Assembly: GCA_021234155.1 (NCBI GenBank)
Contig: JAJEKV010000415.1
Coordinates: 91,141-155,140 of the forward strand
DNA: 64,000 bases
Reading direction: 5' to 3'
From: Isoetes taiwanensis
Taxonomy: Eukaryota > Streptophyta > Lycopodiopsida > Isoetales > Isoetaceae
Below, piece after piece: positions 1 through 11,631 of this stretch (positions within the stretch are counted from its first letter, which is position 1; each line of letters begins with the position of its first letter). The notes beneath the pieces are model-generated. The model made no database searches, was not told the DNA's origin, and was given only the letters and a program-made list of their open reading frames with translations. A program made the position numbers and the translations under genes.

Positions 1-378
<378 letters not shown>

Positions 379-1344
379 TATGATGAGATGTTAGAAGGAA
401 GGGTTAATCTTTCACATATTTAAGAGGATAAGGGTTGCTGCTTGCGATTATGATTTTCTTGTGGTAAAGGTCAGGGGGTCAGAATCTGGATGCAAGGATG
501 TGTCCAGCATTGCTCTGGAGCTCGAGTTTCGTGGTTTGGATAAATATTAATTTTCCTCATGGATAATGCCAAAGTTTGTAGATTTTCTTTCGCATGTAGG
601 CGAGCTGTTATATGTCGCCCAATATACCAGTATTTCAGGTATTGAATGGTAAACCCCATGCCAAGTATAGGCATATAGTTCAATGGAGTCATGGAGGGAG
701 TAGATAAAGTTTCTACAGGAATTGGCGTTTAATTTAACTGAAAATACATTGAATAAAATGCTAGTGGACTCGAATACAATTTTTCTGTTCTGTTCTTCTG
801 GCTCTTACTGTATAAACTTTTGGCTAGTGTCAACTTAACTTACAGCAATTGTCCTTCAATGTGGAAACATTACTACATTTCGTTATGATGTCTATTGTAT
901 TATTAGGGCAGGTCTTCGCAATCAAAGTTGTCCTAAACCATCTAGTGATTGTATGCCATTTTGACATTAGGGCTATCATTTGGTAGTCTAGTCAATTATA
1001 GTTTCAAAGATAAGATTTTTTGACTCTGCATCTTGTAGCTTGTGCATTTATATTCTCAGTGTTAATTGCTAGGAGAATGATCATCTCTTTCCATGAATTT
1101 CAAGCTTATATAAGAAAACTTACTAGTCTATGAATCCTGAGACCTAGCGTATATGGCCATGGAGATGATAGCCCATTCAGTTAAGCAATATCCTGATTTG
1201 TAGCTGAAAGTAGTTTTGGCTTATGGCAGGTTGGATCTACACACATGCCATCTAAATCGAGGCCATGGCGAAAGGTTGTTCCAGTTTCTCATGGTGATCG
1301 TGAATTTTCTTAGTGCCTGACCCTTTATATTATGGGTTATGCAG

Positions 1345-1843
1345 ATGCTTACATCCAAGGACGTAAATTTTGTTGGGTACACCTTCAGGAATTCTAATGT
1401 TTTCAAAGGATGACATTCTTCAATTGGTGAGAGTTGCATTGGTACTTAGTTATATATGGTTCTGTTTGTCCTTCAAATACTATATTAGAAATAGATTTAT
1501 TTGACAATCCTTGCTCATATTGATGCCTCATACTGTGATATTTACAACTGATTTGTTTTTGTCTTGTATTGCAGCTGAGGTGAAGAAGAAAAGCCCTCCT
1601 AAAAGACCCTCAATCACATCTATTTTTGGTAAAATTTTGACTGGCATTAGAGGCCTTTTTCTAGGACAAGATCTTTTTCTGAATGTCTACTTTATGACTG
1701 CAGAAACAACAAATCTAGAAGCGGCCAACAATAGCTCAGATGATGAGAACTCTAGTGTTCCAATTGAAGTTCAAGTATCAAGTTTGCAGGAACCCAGTTC
1801 ACCAGATTCCGAATGCAGTTCTCAACAGACCTATAGGTCATGA
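1345..1843 (+). pseudogene. NDR-type kinase pseudogene, C-terminal exons
   Basis: Two exon-like blocks continue the kinase at 136-378. Block 1 (1345-1426) follows a cag acceptor and reads MLTSKDVNFVGYTFRNSNVF, which resembles the hydrophobic-motif tail of plant NDR kinases. It carries an in-frame TGA at 1411-1413 and ends at a GT donor at 1427. Block 2 (from 1575, after gcag) reads AEVKKKSPPKRPSITSIFG, the typical basic tail, and runs to a stop at 1843. Joining at these sites keeps the phase (ATT GCT GAG). The intact splice phase beside stop codons indicates decay of a once-spliced genomic copy. The middle kinase exons are missing between 380 and 1340. The terminal serine-rich segment matches nothing I can name. 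Confidence 0.7.
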
Positions 1844-2640
1844 GTGTTTATTCCATAAGAATGGTTATGTGTAAGGTATCTCACTAAACTGAGTTTGTAT
1901 AGTAGAATGTCTCTCCATAGCTGCGAGAGGAATGTGCAAACAAGCACACAACGAGATGTTTTATCATGAAGAAGATACCATGAATAAGTTGGCATTGTAT
2001 ACTCTTATCAGAATATCATATGTTTAGGAGTTTTTGTAATTCCTGACCAATCAATCGATTTTCCTGCTCGGTATTGGCCTTTGGTTCCAAATGTAACATA
2101 TTTGCCTAAAACCTGAATTATTCTTTCACATCTTTAAAATGCCTTTGATTGCTCATTTTGCTTAGAATTTAGTTGTTACATGCAAAATTTTAGCAAGAAT
2201 CATCCTGACATCTTGTATCGAAAAGCAAATAATCATGACATCTTAACTAATTCCATGGAGTATCAAGTTTTGTGCATTTCCAAACAAGTTAGACACGAGG
2301 GCTAACATTCTCACCTTAATCTTTCCACAAGATAATAATAAGACTTCTTGAAACTTTTTGAGTTAGCTTTCGTGCAAATAGTTGCAATTAGAACATTCTT
2401 TAATGTGGCAAGTTACCTCTTTAATCCACCTTCAATAAGATGGTCCCCAACGGCCTAATCATTCTAACGGTCAATTCGGGAGACTAACTGCACTTAATAA
2501 CTAACCCCTCTTACTGGTTTCTGTTTAGGTAGAAAAAGATTGGATAAGTATGCATTTATTTTGATTTACATAGAGTAGAATCATGAACTTTGTAAGAGAG
2601 TTTTGAGTTCACTATCATGATCCATAGTCCAAACTCGTTC
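1844..2640. other. No recognisable feature
   Basis: This is AT-rich sequence downstream of the kinase pseudogene. I see no coding frame, tRNA-like boxes or terminal repeats in it. Confidence 0.5.
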
Positions 2641-4100
2641 TACTCCATGGTGCATGGGTGTCCATGTATGAAAAGTATAACGATACACATGTACAATTAA
2701 AAACAAGAGCGTTGCAAATCCCCTCAGATACAACACTCTTGTTTTCATCAATTAAGTTTAGTGATGGACTAGTTGACTTTGTTCTTGAGCTTTACAGTTC
2801 CAGCCTGGTCTATAGTGATCCACAGCCCAAGTACATGTAACGACACACATCTATAGTCAGAACTAGAGGGGTGCAAGTCTCTCGAGTGCAATACCTTATT
2901 TTATTTTATTTTTAAGTTAATTCTATATACATGGTTTTGTTTTGAATATCCTTCTTATGTAATTTAGATTGGTTAGATTCTATTCTTTTATTCTGTATCT
3001 AGGTTTCAACACCTAAGCACATGGCGTGCGGTATAGTTCTATGGAGAAAATATTGACGCGTGTATAAATTTACTTTGAAGAAAAGCTACTAGCCAGCGAT
3101 GCATCCCGTCTTTAATAGCTCAAATTGAGTTTCCAGTGCAGCTTTGCACTTTTGCATGTAACGTCCATAGCCACGGCAGAGTCAGAGCTTCAATGATTTC
3201 AATTCTCTTGAATGTGCTGATCTGATAAAGAAGGCAGTTTTAACAAATGTCGCTAACAAATGTCGCTAGAAACAAATGTTACATAAATGGCAGATCCAAC
3301 AAGGTGGTTTTAGTCCTCTTGAATCTCGTTGATCTGATAAATGTCTCAACAAATTTCGCTAATCCGATAAACAAGGGGTTTCAACAAAGAAAAAAAAGGT
3401 ATGCTCCATGGTGCATGGGTGTCCATGTATGAAAAGTATAACGATACACATGTACAATTAAAAACAAGAGCGTTGCAAATCCCCTCAGATACAACACTCT
3501 TGTTTTCATCAATAAAGTTTAGTGATGGACTAGTTGGCTTTGTTCTTGAGCTTTACAGTTCCAGCCTGGTCTATAGTGATTCACAGCCCAAGCACATGTA
3601 ATGACACACATCTACAGTCGGAACTAGAGGGGTGCAAGTCTATCTATCTATCTATCTTATGTAATTTAGATTGGTTAGATTCTATTCTTTTATTCTGTAT
3701 CTAGGTTTCAACACCTAAGCACATGGCGTGCGGTATAGTTCTATGCAGAAAATATTGACGCGTGTATAAATTTACTTCGAAGCAAAGCTACTGGCCAGCG
3801 ATGCATCCCGTCTTTAATAGCTCAAATTGAGTTTCCAGTGCAGCTTTGCACTTTTGCATGTAATGTCCATAGCCACGGCAGTCGGAGCTTCAATGATTTC
3901 AATTCTCTTGAATGTGCTGATCTGATAAAGAAGGCAGTTTTAACAAATGTCGCTGACAAATGTCGCTAGAAACAAATGTTACATAAATGGCAGATCAAAC
4001 AAGGTGGTTTTAATCCTCTTGAATCTCGCTGATCTGATAAGTGTCTCAACAAATTTCGCTAATCTGATAAACAAGGGGGTTTCAGCAAAGGAAAAAAAGG
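2641..4100. repeat. Two-copy tandem duplication, unit about 0.7-0.76 kb
   Basis: Copy 1 (about 2641-3400) and copy 2 (about 3401-4100) match almost base for base, from the shared start ctccatggtgcatgggtgtc to the shared end in an A-rich run before ggtatgct. Copy 2 lacks about 60 bases present in copy 1 near 2890-2955 and has a short TCTA microsatellite there instead. Each copy holds a small open frame starting at the same place (2658 and 3401/3424), which I regard as chance. The high identity suggests a fairly recent unequal exchange or replication slip. Confidence 0.85.
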
Positions 4101-4188
4101 TATGCTTTTAAATCTATGTATTTTCTTTTACTAGGTTGTGCTCAAGCAAGCTCGGGCAGGGCGGATTTGGGTCTATATGTAAAGGGAT

Positions 4189-4624
4189 CCGGAAGGCCGT
4201 TTATATCATCCAGGATGTAGTTAATCCGAACACCCGTTATCAACCATAAAGAACCACGCAGTTTCAACCAAAAAACCATCTGTTTTTTGCCATTTTTTTT
4301 ATTGATTCTGCTCTATTTTGCCTCAAGTCTCTTCCTCTCTCCATCAATCTAGCACACAAGGACATAGAAAATGATTGTCATTCTTTTTAAAGCGGATCAA
4401 ACTGCCCACATAGCAGCAAGAGCCATCTAATTCTACGCCTGATTTTTTGTCTGGATTAACCACATTTTGTCCGAATTTTAAACCACTTGGCTGATATCGG
4501 ATGTCGGATTAACCATCCTAGCTGATATTCCGGATTAACCACCCTAGCTGATACCAAGTGACCAAAAAACCCATTCAATTGTATCCAGAAAAACCACTTC
4601 TCGGATGATATATACGGAGTTCCC
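4189..4624. mobile_element. Possible MITE-like inverted-repeat element
   Basis: The left end (ccgtttatatcatcc near 4197) pairs with the reverse complement of the right end (ggatgatatatacgg near 4604-4618) with few mismatches, about 435 bases apart. Inside, a motif of the form ggattaaccaccctagctga occurs two to three times (4505-4555). No target duplication is clear, so this may be a small non-autonomous DNA transposon or a coincidental inverted repeat. Confidence 0.35.
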
Positions 4625-6637
4625 TCCATTGTTTGATTCGTTCCCATTTGCTTGCTTTTTATTTTATTCTTTCTAATGATATTCTTGCCACATCAAACCA
4701 AGAAATGCAATCAATAAATATTGGATCAACATATTTCTAGCCGTATTCAGCTACAAAATGAAACCCTACGATTCTTGAGCTTTACCTTTGATTCAAAGTA
4801 TTTGCTAAAGTAGTTTGCATGTATGCATATAAACACGATAACTCTGCTCTTCCTGTTTGTAGGTTGATTTTTTTTTTTTTGGGGTTGCCCCTAGGGGGAC
4901 AAACCCTCGCTTATGTGGGTTTGTAGTATATCCTAGGTATATGCTGGAATATACCTAGGATATGCTGATGACTGCTCCAAACCCATTGTTGCCTGTAAAC
5001 TGGCGGTCTCGTGCGTTCTAGATCGCAGATATTTCCGACTGGATAACTGGCACGACAACAAGCAAGCAAGCAAGCGGCCTGTGGCATCAAGCAAGCAATG
5101 AATTTCACTCATCAGCATTTTGGCAAGCAAGCAATCAATCAGTTGCAGGGCAAACGGATTTCTAATTCTGGGTCTTCTAGGAGGATTTCTAGTTTCTTGC
5201 GTTTTTGCATGACATTTCTGGTTTCATGGCATGAGTGCAGTCTAAAGGGTAAGCTATTGTGGTATTTTAGCGATAGCATCAGGCAAGCAAATGTTTTTGG
5301 TTTGTAAACTTCAAACTATTTGTAGTTTCACGGCATGAGTGCAGCCAACGGGTGAATTATTATACAAGCAAAAGTTTTTGGTTTGTAAACTTCAAACTAT
5401 TTGCAGAAGCAGTATGCCTCTTATAGCAGGTTGTAGGCCAACAATTCATTGCAGAGGCGGTGTTCCTTTCTAGGCCATTTGCAATACCATGTCAGCCTTA
5501 TGACATCTCAATCTAGCTTTGTTAGCTCAGTCTTAAGCTTAGATTTGTGTGCAAGCTTCTCTTTGGCAATATTCTCTCTGCCATCTTTGCAACAGCAGAA
5601 CCTTCCAAGCTTTTGAATATCCAAACTATTGGGTTGTTAAACTCTTTTCTAACTGCTATGATGAGTTGTTTCCAAATGCATTAAATTACCATTATATGCT
5701 AACACAAATGCAAAACTTGGCGTAACCTGGAGTTATTACAGATATCTAAACTAGATATTTATCAGATATCTAATTTTACAAGAATGTTCCAAATTTTTAG
5801 TGAATCCGCCTTCAGAGCAAGCTGAAGCAGCATAGAGCACAGAATGAAAGGACAGGTAATGTCGTTCTTCTTATTAGGTGTATGCTTTGGCCTCAAATAA
5901 CATAGGATTCAGGAGCTTCGTACTGGCACTTGCATTGCAATACAGTCTTTTTAGATCTCTCTGATTGTGGTATATACCGATGGCACTCGAGATCTACTTC
6001 TATATGAGTGCCATGGAGATTCTTTAAATTGCCATTGTTTTGTTTATATCTGACATTGTTTGCAATAAAATCTACCTTAGAGGCACTCAACAGGTTTTAT
6101 TTGGAAGCTACGCACCTTTTTGATAAGTTTATTGTCATTTGTATTTTGTTGTTTGGTGTGCTTAGCTAATAGTCACCCCCTTTTCATAAACACAATTTTC
6201 CTTTAATTTACTTGGCAAAATGGAAGGTTATTTGAAAAATGATCTATTTTGATTGCTGGATTTTCGTTTTATTTGCTTGATTTTGATTTTGTAACACTTA
6301 CCATGTTGTGTTCTTTGTAATTGTGTTCCAAAGCATTCTCAACAAATGCCCTATTATTATCTGATAGGTTGTGGCCAAGTTTATAATCAACAAGTGTTAC
6401 AAAGACTTGAAGGTAATATGTGGTTCTGTATTTTGATCAATGATAGTCCAATCTGGCCATTCGATGCAATAGACATTTCTTTTGCATACGTGCAACCATA
6501 ATTCTATCTCCATGGAGTATATCTTATTTGACCGTTGCATTGACACATGATAAATGCACCCTTCAAATGTCATCCAGCATTAGATCCTCTAGCATCAAAT
6601 ATGTAAATTGAATGGCGCATGTTGTAACTTATAAATT
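4625..6637. other. AT-rich intergenic sequence, no gene seen
   Basis: I see only simple features: a T-run followed by a G-rich bit at about 4869-4885, short aagc repeats near 5060-5100, and a repeated phrase aaatgtttttggtttg near 5290 and 5360. The open frames here are short, overlap on both strands and resemble no protein I know. Confidence 0.5.
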
Positions 6638-6666
6638 ACTAGTTATGGTGCCCGGCGTTGCCGGGC
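6638..6666 (-). mobile_element. Helitron-like 3' terminus (hairpin plus CTAGT)
   Basis: On the minus strand a perfect 7-bp stem with a 3-base loop (gcccggc aac gccgggc, 6650-6666) is followed by seven bases and CTAGT, ending at 6638. A short GC hairpin about 12 bases before a terminal CTRRT is the hallmark of Helitron 3' ends. The element body would lie to the right. I cannot find its 5' TC end. The base after the terminus is A rather than the expected T, which weakens the call. Related termini lie at 57,704-57,732 and 58,029-58,057. Confidence 0.55.
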
Positions 6667-8149
6667 TTTAGTAACAATTTGAAGAGGTGGCTGTTTTATT
6701 GTTGTCTAGAATAACAATGTGGCCCTGAGGGGGCAACGTAATATAGAATTGAGTTAAATTGAATGTGTTCTTATCGTCCGCGATGAAGCTTTTAAGAGAT
6801 AAAGATAAAAAAAATCCATTGTGCAAAAAATTATGGATTTGATCTCAGATGTTGAACTATAGAGATGTTGTAGTGCATTGTTTTATTTATATGATTTTTC
6901 TACCGTAATGATTTTATGATGAGGCATTGGTAAGCTTTAGCAACCTATAGAAATTTGTGTTGCAACGTAATAGCAACAATAGTTATAGTTGAAGTTAGGC
7001 ATGCCCGTCTTTGGTTCAGAGAGAGGTAGTGGGGTTTAGCATTACTCATGATTTTATTATGATGAGTAGGCCTTGATGTAAACAAACGGAGTCTGTAATT
7101 TTTGAACTACACCATAGGATAAAGAATGCAATGGACAAAAATGTATGTCAAAGTTTTGCATTTGCCATTATGAAACTTGAAAGGTATAATACGTGGTCAT
7201 AATGGTTTATTGGTGTATATTATATGCCTACATTTGAAATTCTTATTGGATTAGGAGTAGAAGGAAACATTGCAAAGGAAGACCATATGGGTGACTATTA
7301 TCTTGATCGTGCCCCACTTAGGCTTTGGACGTGTTGGATTATTAAATTGAAGAATGCTAATAGTCAAGCTTTAGTGCAAACATAAAGCGTATGGACTTAT
7401 GATATTGCACATTTTTGGATTAGTTTTCGTAGATGAACTTATTTCATCTTAATCTTCGTAAGAAAACCACTTGCCCAACGTAAACAACATATGAGCCCAT
7501 AGAACCAAACACTTAACATTTGAGCCCACATAACCAAACTTTTCATCGATGCAAGAAACCCTAACCACTTAATATTTGAACCCATTCAACTAACGTGGCT
7601 CCACTTGTTTCACAATAGTAATAGAACAGATTTGGCTCTGTTTTTTACTACATGCCATTACATTACATGAAAGTACCATCTTGGAGGACTACAATTCTTC
7701 CCTGAGATTACACACATCATGAATACAATAGAGGGAATTTACTTTACATTTGGCATTGATGGCTTAATAAACGTTGTCATTCATGGCTTGATAAAATGCT
7801 CACGCTATTTAATCAAAAGCTTTCTTGAGTAGAACATTCCCCTGACTTTGGATTTTCCAAAAGAACATGCCTGGGCTCTTTCTTGAACTTTTTGCACTTG
7901 TTAAGCGCATGCGTACTGCGGTTTACACCAAAATTATATGGTCTACAAAACAATTGCAAAACAACTGCAGAGAATGTAGAAATAAGATATACCTTACAAA
8001 GATGCTTATCGAATAGCCTGACGTAATGCCTTGCCTTGTTCAGCTCTCAACTGAACTGCTGTGTTTTGTACAAATAAATATGCTATATATAGTGGAGATG
8101 AACATTGTCTCAAATTGTTGTACTCTATGAGATGAACCACATGAGATCA
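6667..8149. other. Non-coding sequence, possible body of the Helitron-like element
   Basis: AT-rich sequence with no supportable gene, RNA or repeat. If the terminus at 6638 is real, some of this belongs to a non-autonomous Helitron, but no Rep/helicase coding is visible. Confidence 0.35.
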
Positions 8150-8700
8150 CGGCAAGAAGACGATGCAAATCTCCAAATAGTGTCATAATGAACTGCGTCC
8201 AACAGATTGAAAATTCAAGCTCTAGCAAATAAATCATGAGAATCTCTAGCATGTACTTGGCATGTGGCTCCATTATCTATAATGCAATTGCAAAACAGCA
8301 ACAAATGTACCAAGATATACCTGGCATGTGGCTCCATTATCTATAATGCAATTGCAAAACAGCAACAAATGTACCAAGATATACCTTACCAGTGAGACGA
8401 TGCAAATCTCCAAATAGTGTAACAATGAACTTAATGAATTTTGTCCACCAGATTGAGAATTTAGGCTCTAGCAAATGAATCATGAGAATCTCTAGCATGT
8501 ACTTGGCATGTGGCTCTATTATCTACAATGCAATTTTAAACAGTAATAAATGTACCATGATATAACTTACCAGTAGGACGAAGCAAATCTCCAAAAAGGA
8601 GAGAACTGTATATGAGTAGGATGAAGCAAATCTCCAAAAAAGGAGGGAACTGTATATGAGAATACCTAAACTGCATAGCTGCGTCATTATGAACTGTGTC
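8150..8700. repeat. Diverged tandem repeats, with a perfect 64-bp doublet
   Basis: A 64-bp unit beginning tggcatgtggctccattatc is repeated back to back at 8258-8321 and 8322-8385. Around it a larger module of about 200 bases (starting gacgatgcaaatctccaaat, ending near gatatacctta) recurs in diverged form at about 8157, 8396 and, partially, 8577 and 8620. This looks like a small degenerate satellite or repeated element interior. No coding sense. Confidence 0.75.
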
Positions 8701-10274
8701 TATCAGATTGAGAATTCATGAACGTGGCTTCCATGATGTGCTTCCTATATGATTCCAAATAGATCATTAACAGAGACCACTAAAATACAGTGTGTAATCC
8801 TATTACATTTGTAGCAAAACCAATAGCCTACTGTTGCCTGCCTGAATCTATTACTTCCAACAGCCCTTGTTGGCTTGCCATGAACATGAACTTTCTCATA
8901 AACCAAAGCCCAAAAATTCACTGCACTACAATCAACAAATCCTTCAAAATCTATCTGTGGCTCAGACAAAGGCCACATCACTACTATGAGAACTTGAGAC
9001 TATGGCAATTACAATGTGTTGTACATCATGCAGATGGGCAGAAAGTTGCCCCAAGACCGTCTCTCAATGAAGTCTACAAAATAAAATGAATAGAGAAAAG
9101 AAATAATACCTGCATTTTGTCATAGACCACTACTAACGAAACATAAAAGTTCGTTTCACTTCTGCCCTGACAAAATACATAGAATTTTTAAAGCTGATAT
9201 AAATTTTCAAGATGATTAATGATAAATCTTGTCTCAGTCCCATATCTCTAATATCTAAACAAAATGAAGATGTCAATTATCAAGGAGCCCAAGTTACCTC
9301 TAAGATGTCATCTATATGGGGCTAGCTTTGATCTGATGATTGAATATCCAGATGTGATGGAACATATTTAATAGGAGCCAAATTACAATTGAATACTTCA
9401 ATCCTTAGATCTGCAAGAATTGAGCAAAAGGCATCCATAAATATGATGCAGTCAACGACGAAGTTATAGTAGCAAACATATAGAAAATAGAGATAGATAA
9501 AGGAAATACAAAATTCTGGTTAACAATATGATGCCTCCGTCATATAATGATTATGATAAATATTCAAGCCAGGTGAGTAAATCTGTAGTAGATAGGAGAT
9601 TACTTAACTATGGGCATCAAAATCTGGGAACAGAACGCTGGAGCAGTGAATCAATATCCTCTAGGTTCTTGCTAGAACAGTTGCAACCTAACCCACCTAG
9701 GCATTCAGCCGCAAAGGCAAGGAGAAGCAGACGACTTTGTTATTTGGCAAAAATCTGTGTCAATCCAGAATGGAATAAATGCAATGTATCATTGCCAATA
9801 TGGCAAGCAGAGGTCTGAGAGTAAAAGTTAGGAAGAGACTTGTGGATTTTCACATGCAACCTCATAGACAGAAAGTTTAAACAATAGATATACAATTACA
9901 TCAAAACTCAAAAGTTCAGCAGTGTATTCGAGAGAACTTACAAATTATATTTCTAGTGGATTTGGCTGCAAATTATATTTCTAGTGGATTTGGCTGCAAA
10001 TCTTTCTACGTGGACTCATTTCTGCATGTAATTTCTAGATGAAGATCAGATGTTGGACATGTGCCATGGATATGACTATATGTGCCTGTGAAAAAGCTAG
10101 AAGTAGTTTAGAAAAACAAATACAGCAAAAGAATGGCACAAATAATCTGTCTGCATGTAATTTCTAGACTCAGGTCAAATATTAGAGAAACCACAAAGCG
10201 CTTACAATAGCTGTAGCTCCAGAGACAAAAATATTGGTTTACAGAACTCCCTAAATGAATGAAGACCTATGTTA
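8701..10274. other. Intergenic sequence with a 28-bp tandem doublet
   Basis: No gene recognised. A unit beginning caaattatatttctagtgga is duplicated exactly at 9941-9968 and 9969-9996, and the phrase ctgcatgtaatttctaga recurs at about 10,022 and 10,152. The 99- and 96-codon open frames (8790, 9528) have no family signature. Confidence 0.5.
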
Positions 10275-10617
10275 AGGCCCTTTTTCCACGACACTCTAGT
10301 CTTATATTTATCAAGATCTCATTGGGCCAGATAAGCATATAAGACACAATAGTTTTTCCATTGCAAGTTATAAGACATGTCTTATAAGTATTCCGTACAA
10401 CTATCGAGCCTTGGGGGAAAGCCCCCGCCGCAAAATGAGACATCAAAACATATCCAATCGGAGGGCTTCTTTGCCGAGAATTTAGGGTGTTGCAAAAAAA
10501 AGGTCTGGATAGGAATCGCTGGCGTTGCCGGAACTGCAATCGTTGCTAAAGGACCTCCACAAGACCCTGTACTTCCGGACAGATTGAATTCGGCCATGCA
10601 TGTAGCCATTTCATCTT

Positions 10618-10720
10618 TTGAACTGGGAGTTTACTGCTCTGTGTTTCAGCTCTGCTCTGTGTTTCGAACTGGGAGTTTACTGCTCTGTTTTCTGCTCTGC
10701 TCTGTGTTTCAGTTTGAACC
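10618..10720. repeat. Short internal repeats of a ctctgtgtttc motif
   Basis: Within the TIR element, the phrase gaactgggagtttactgctc occurs twice (about 10,620 and 10,668). It is interleaved with several copies of tgctctgtgtttcag. The run lies immediately upstream of the captured gene fragment. Confidence 0.7.
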
Positions 10721-10738
10721 GTCCTCTCCTGGGGCTTT

Positions 10739-11345
10739 TGGAATGGCAAGAGTTTTGTATTCAAGACTTGGAAGGCAAATGGTTCCATCTTCTGGAACAA
10801 GTTTATTGATTTCATAAATTCTTTGGCGCTTATTTGGCGTTATCAGACAAGTCTGCTGAAGATGCAAGCTTATGTATCTGTAAGATTGAGCCATCAAGTT
10901 ATAATTTTGTCAAGTGCATTTGTTTTTCCTTCCTAGTCTCATAATTGTGAATTGTGCAGAAGTAAAATATGTTCATAAGTTTATTCTTATTTCAGGATTT
11001 GCTGGAGAAATTTTTACACTTTTAAGATGAGGAACGTACTACTTTTGAAACAGTTGAGGAGCTTCTAAAATCGGTAAACTTGTATAATCCTACACAAAAG
11101 TCTTTGTTCGATGAGCTTTCACAAAAAGGGATATCCCTAAGTCTCATTACAGTACTTGTTACAGTGGTTTCCAGGCTTTGAAGCATTTAGGTTTAAGCTG
11201 CTGCATGGTTACTTGATCTATAGATAATCACAAGGGTCAACTATGGGCAAAACATCAGTATTAGTGGCATTGTGCGGCATTGTGCGGATCTGGAAACGAG
11301 CGAGGCAATTGGCAGATACCCAAAGGGCTGATTGAGTTGTCTAAT
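10739..11345 (+). pseudogene. Captured prenylcysteine oxidase / farnesylcysteine lyase fragment
   Basis: Three exon-like blocks resemble the C-terminal half of the FAD-dependent prenylcysteine oxidase family, which cleaves farnesylcysteine to release cysteine and an aldehyde. Block 1 (10,739-10,879) includes WNGKSFVFKTW and LALIWRYQTSLLKMQAY and ends at a gtaag donor. Block 2 (10,996 to about 11,178, after a ttcag acceptor) includes TVEELLKSVNLYNPTQKSLF. Block 3 (11,224 on, after a tatag acceptor) includes VNYGQNISISG, CGSGNERGNWQ and KGLIELSN. Introns are retained, so capture was from genomic DNA. A TAA interrupts block 2 where the family has an aromatic residue, and a 10-bp repeat (gcattgtgcg, twice near 11,270) shifts the frame. 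Non-functional. Confidence 0.7.
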
Positions 11346-11631
11346 GCAACTGATGCAACAATGAAAAACAGATTGGGAATGAAGAGTCAGTGTATGAAGG
11401 AGATGCTTTCCCTGTTCGATGCTTCAATCCGCATACCTGTTAGATGCTCATGGAAAAACCAAGATTATAAGGCATGTCTTATTTTATAGTAAATGTCTTA
11501 TTCTGAAGTAATGGAAAACTGATTTGTTTAAGACATGTCCTATTATGACATGGCGCTGACATGGAGCCCAAAAGGGTGTCTTAAAAAAATATGACAGCCA
11601 TATAATAAGAGTGCTGTGGAAAAAGGGCATA

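Larger units (their letters stand above)
10275..11631. mobile_element. Gene-carrying TIR DNA transposon (Pack-type)
   Basis: The ends form terminal inverted repeats: left ggccctttttccac (from 10,276), right gtggaaaaagggc (to 11,628), and the pairing continues through CACTCT. Subterminal sequence also pairs imperfectly for about 100 bases (ataagacatgtcttat near 10,370 against ataaggcatgtcttat near 11,468). A TTA trinucleotide (TTAA on both sides) flanks the element at 10,272-10,274 and 11,632-11,634, which would fit a 3-bp PIF/Harbinger-style target duplication. The superfamily is uncertain because the two terminal bases differ. No transposase is encoded, and the interior holds exons of a host gene. 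Confidence 0.7.

Noticed and set aside
2658-3601. Paired 60-66 codon genes in the tandem duplication
   Set aside because: The frames are identical because the DNA is duplicated. They have no family signature or coding bias.
6650-6666. Primer binding site of a gypsy element (tRNA-Asp type)
   Set aside because: There is some resemblance, but the perfect palindrome, its compensatory change in the 57.7 kb copy and the CTRRT spacing favour a structural terminus.
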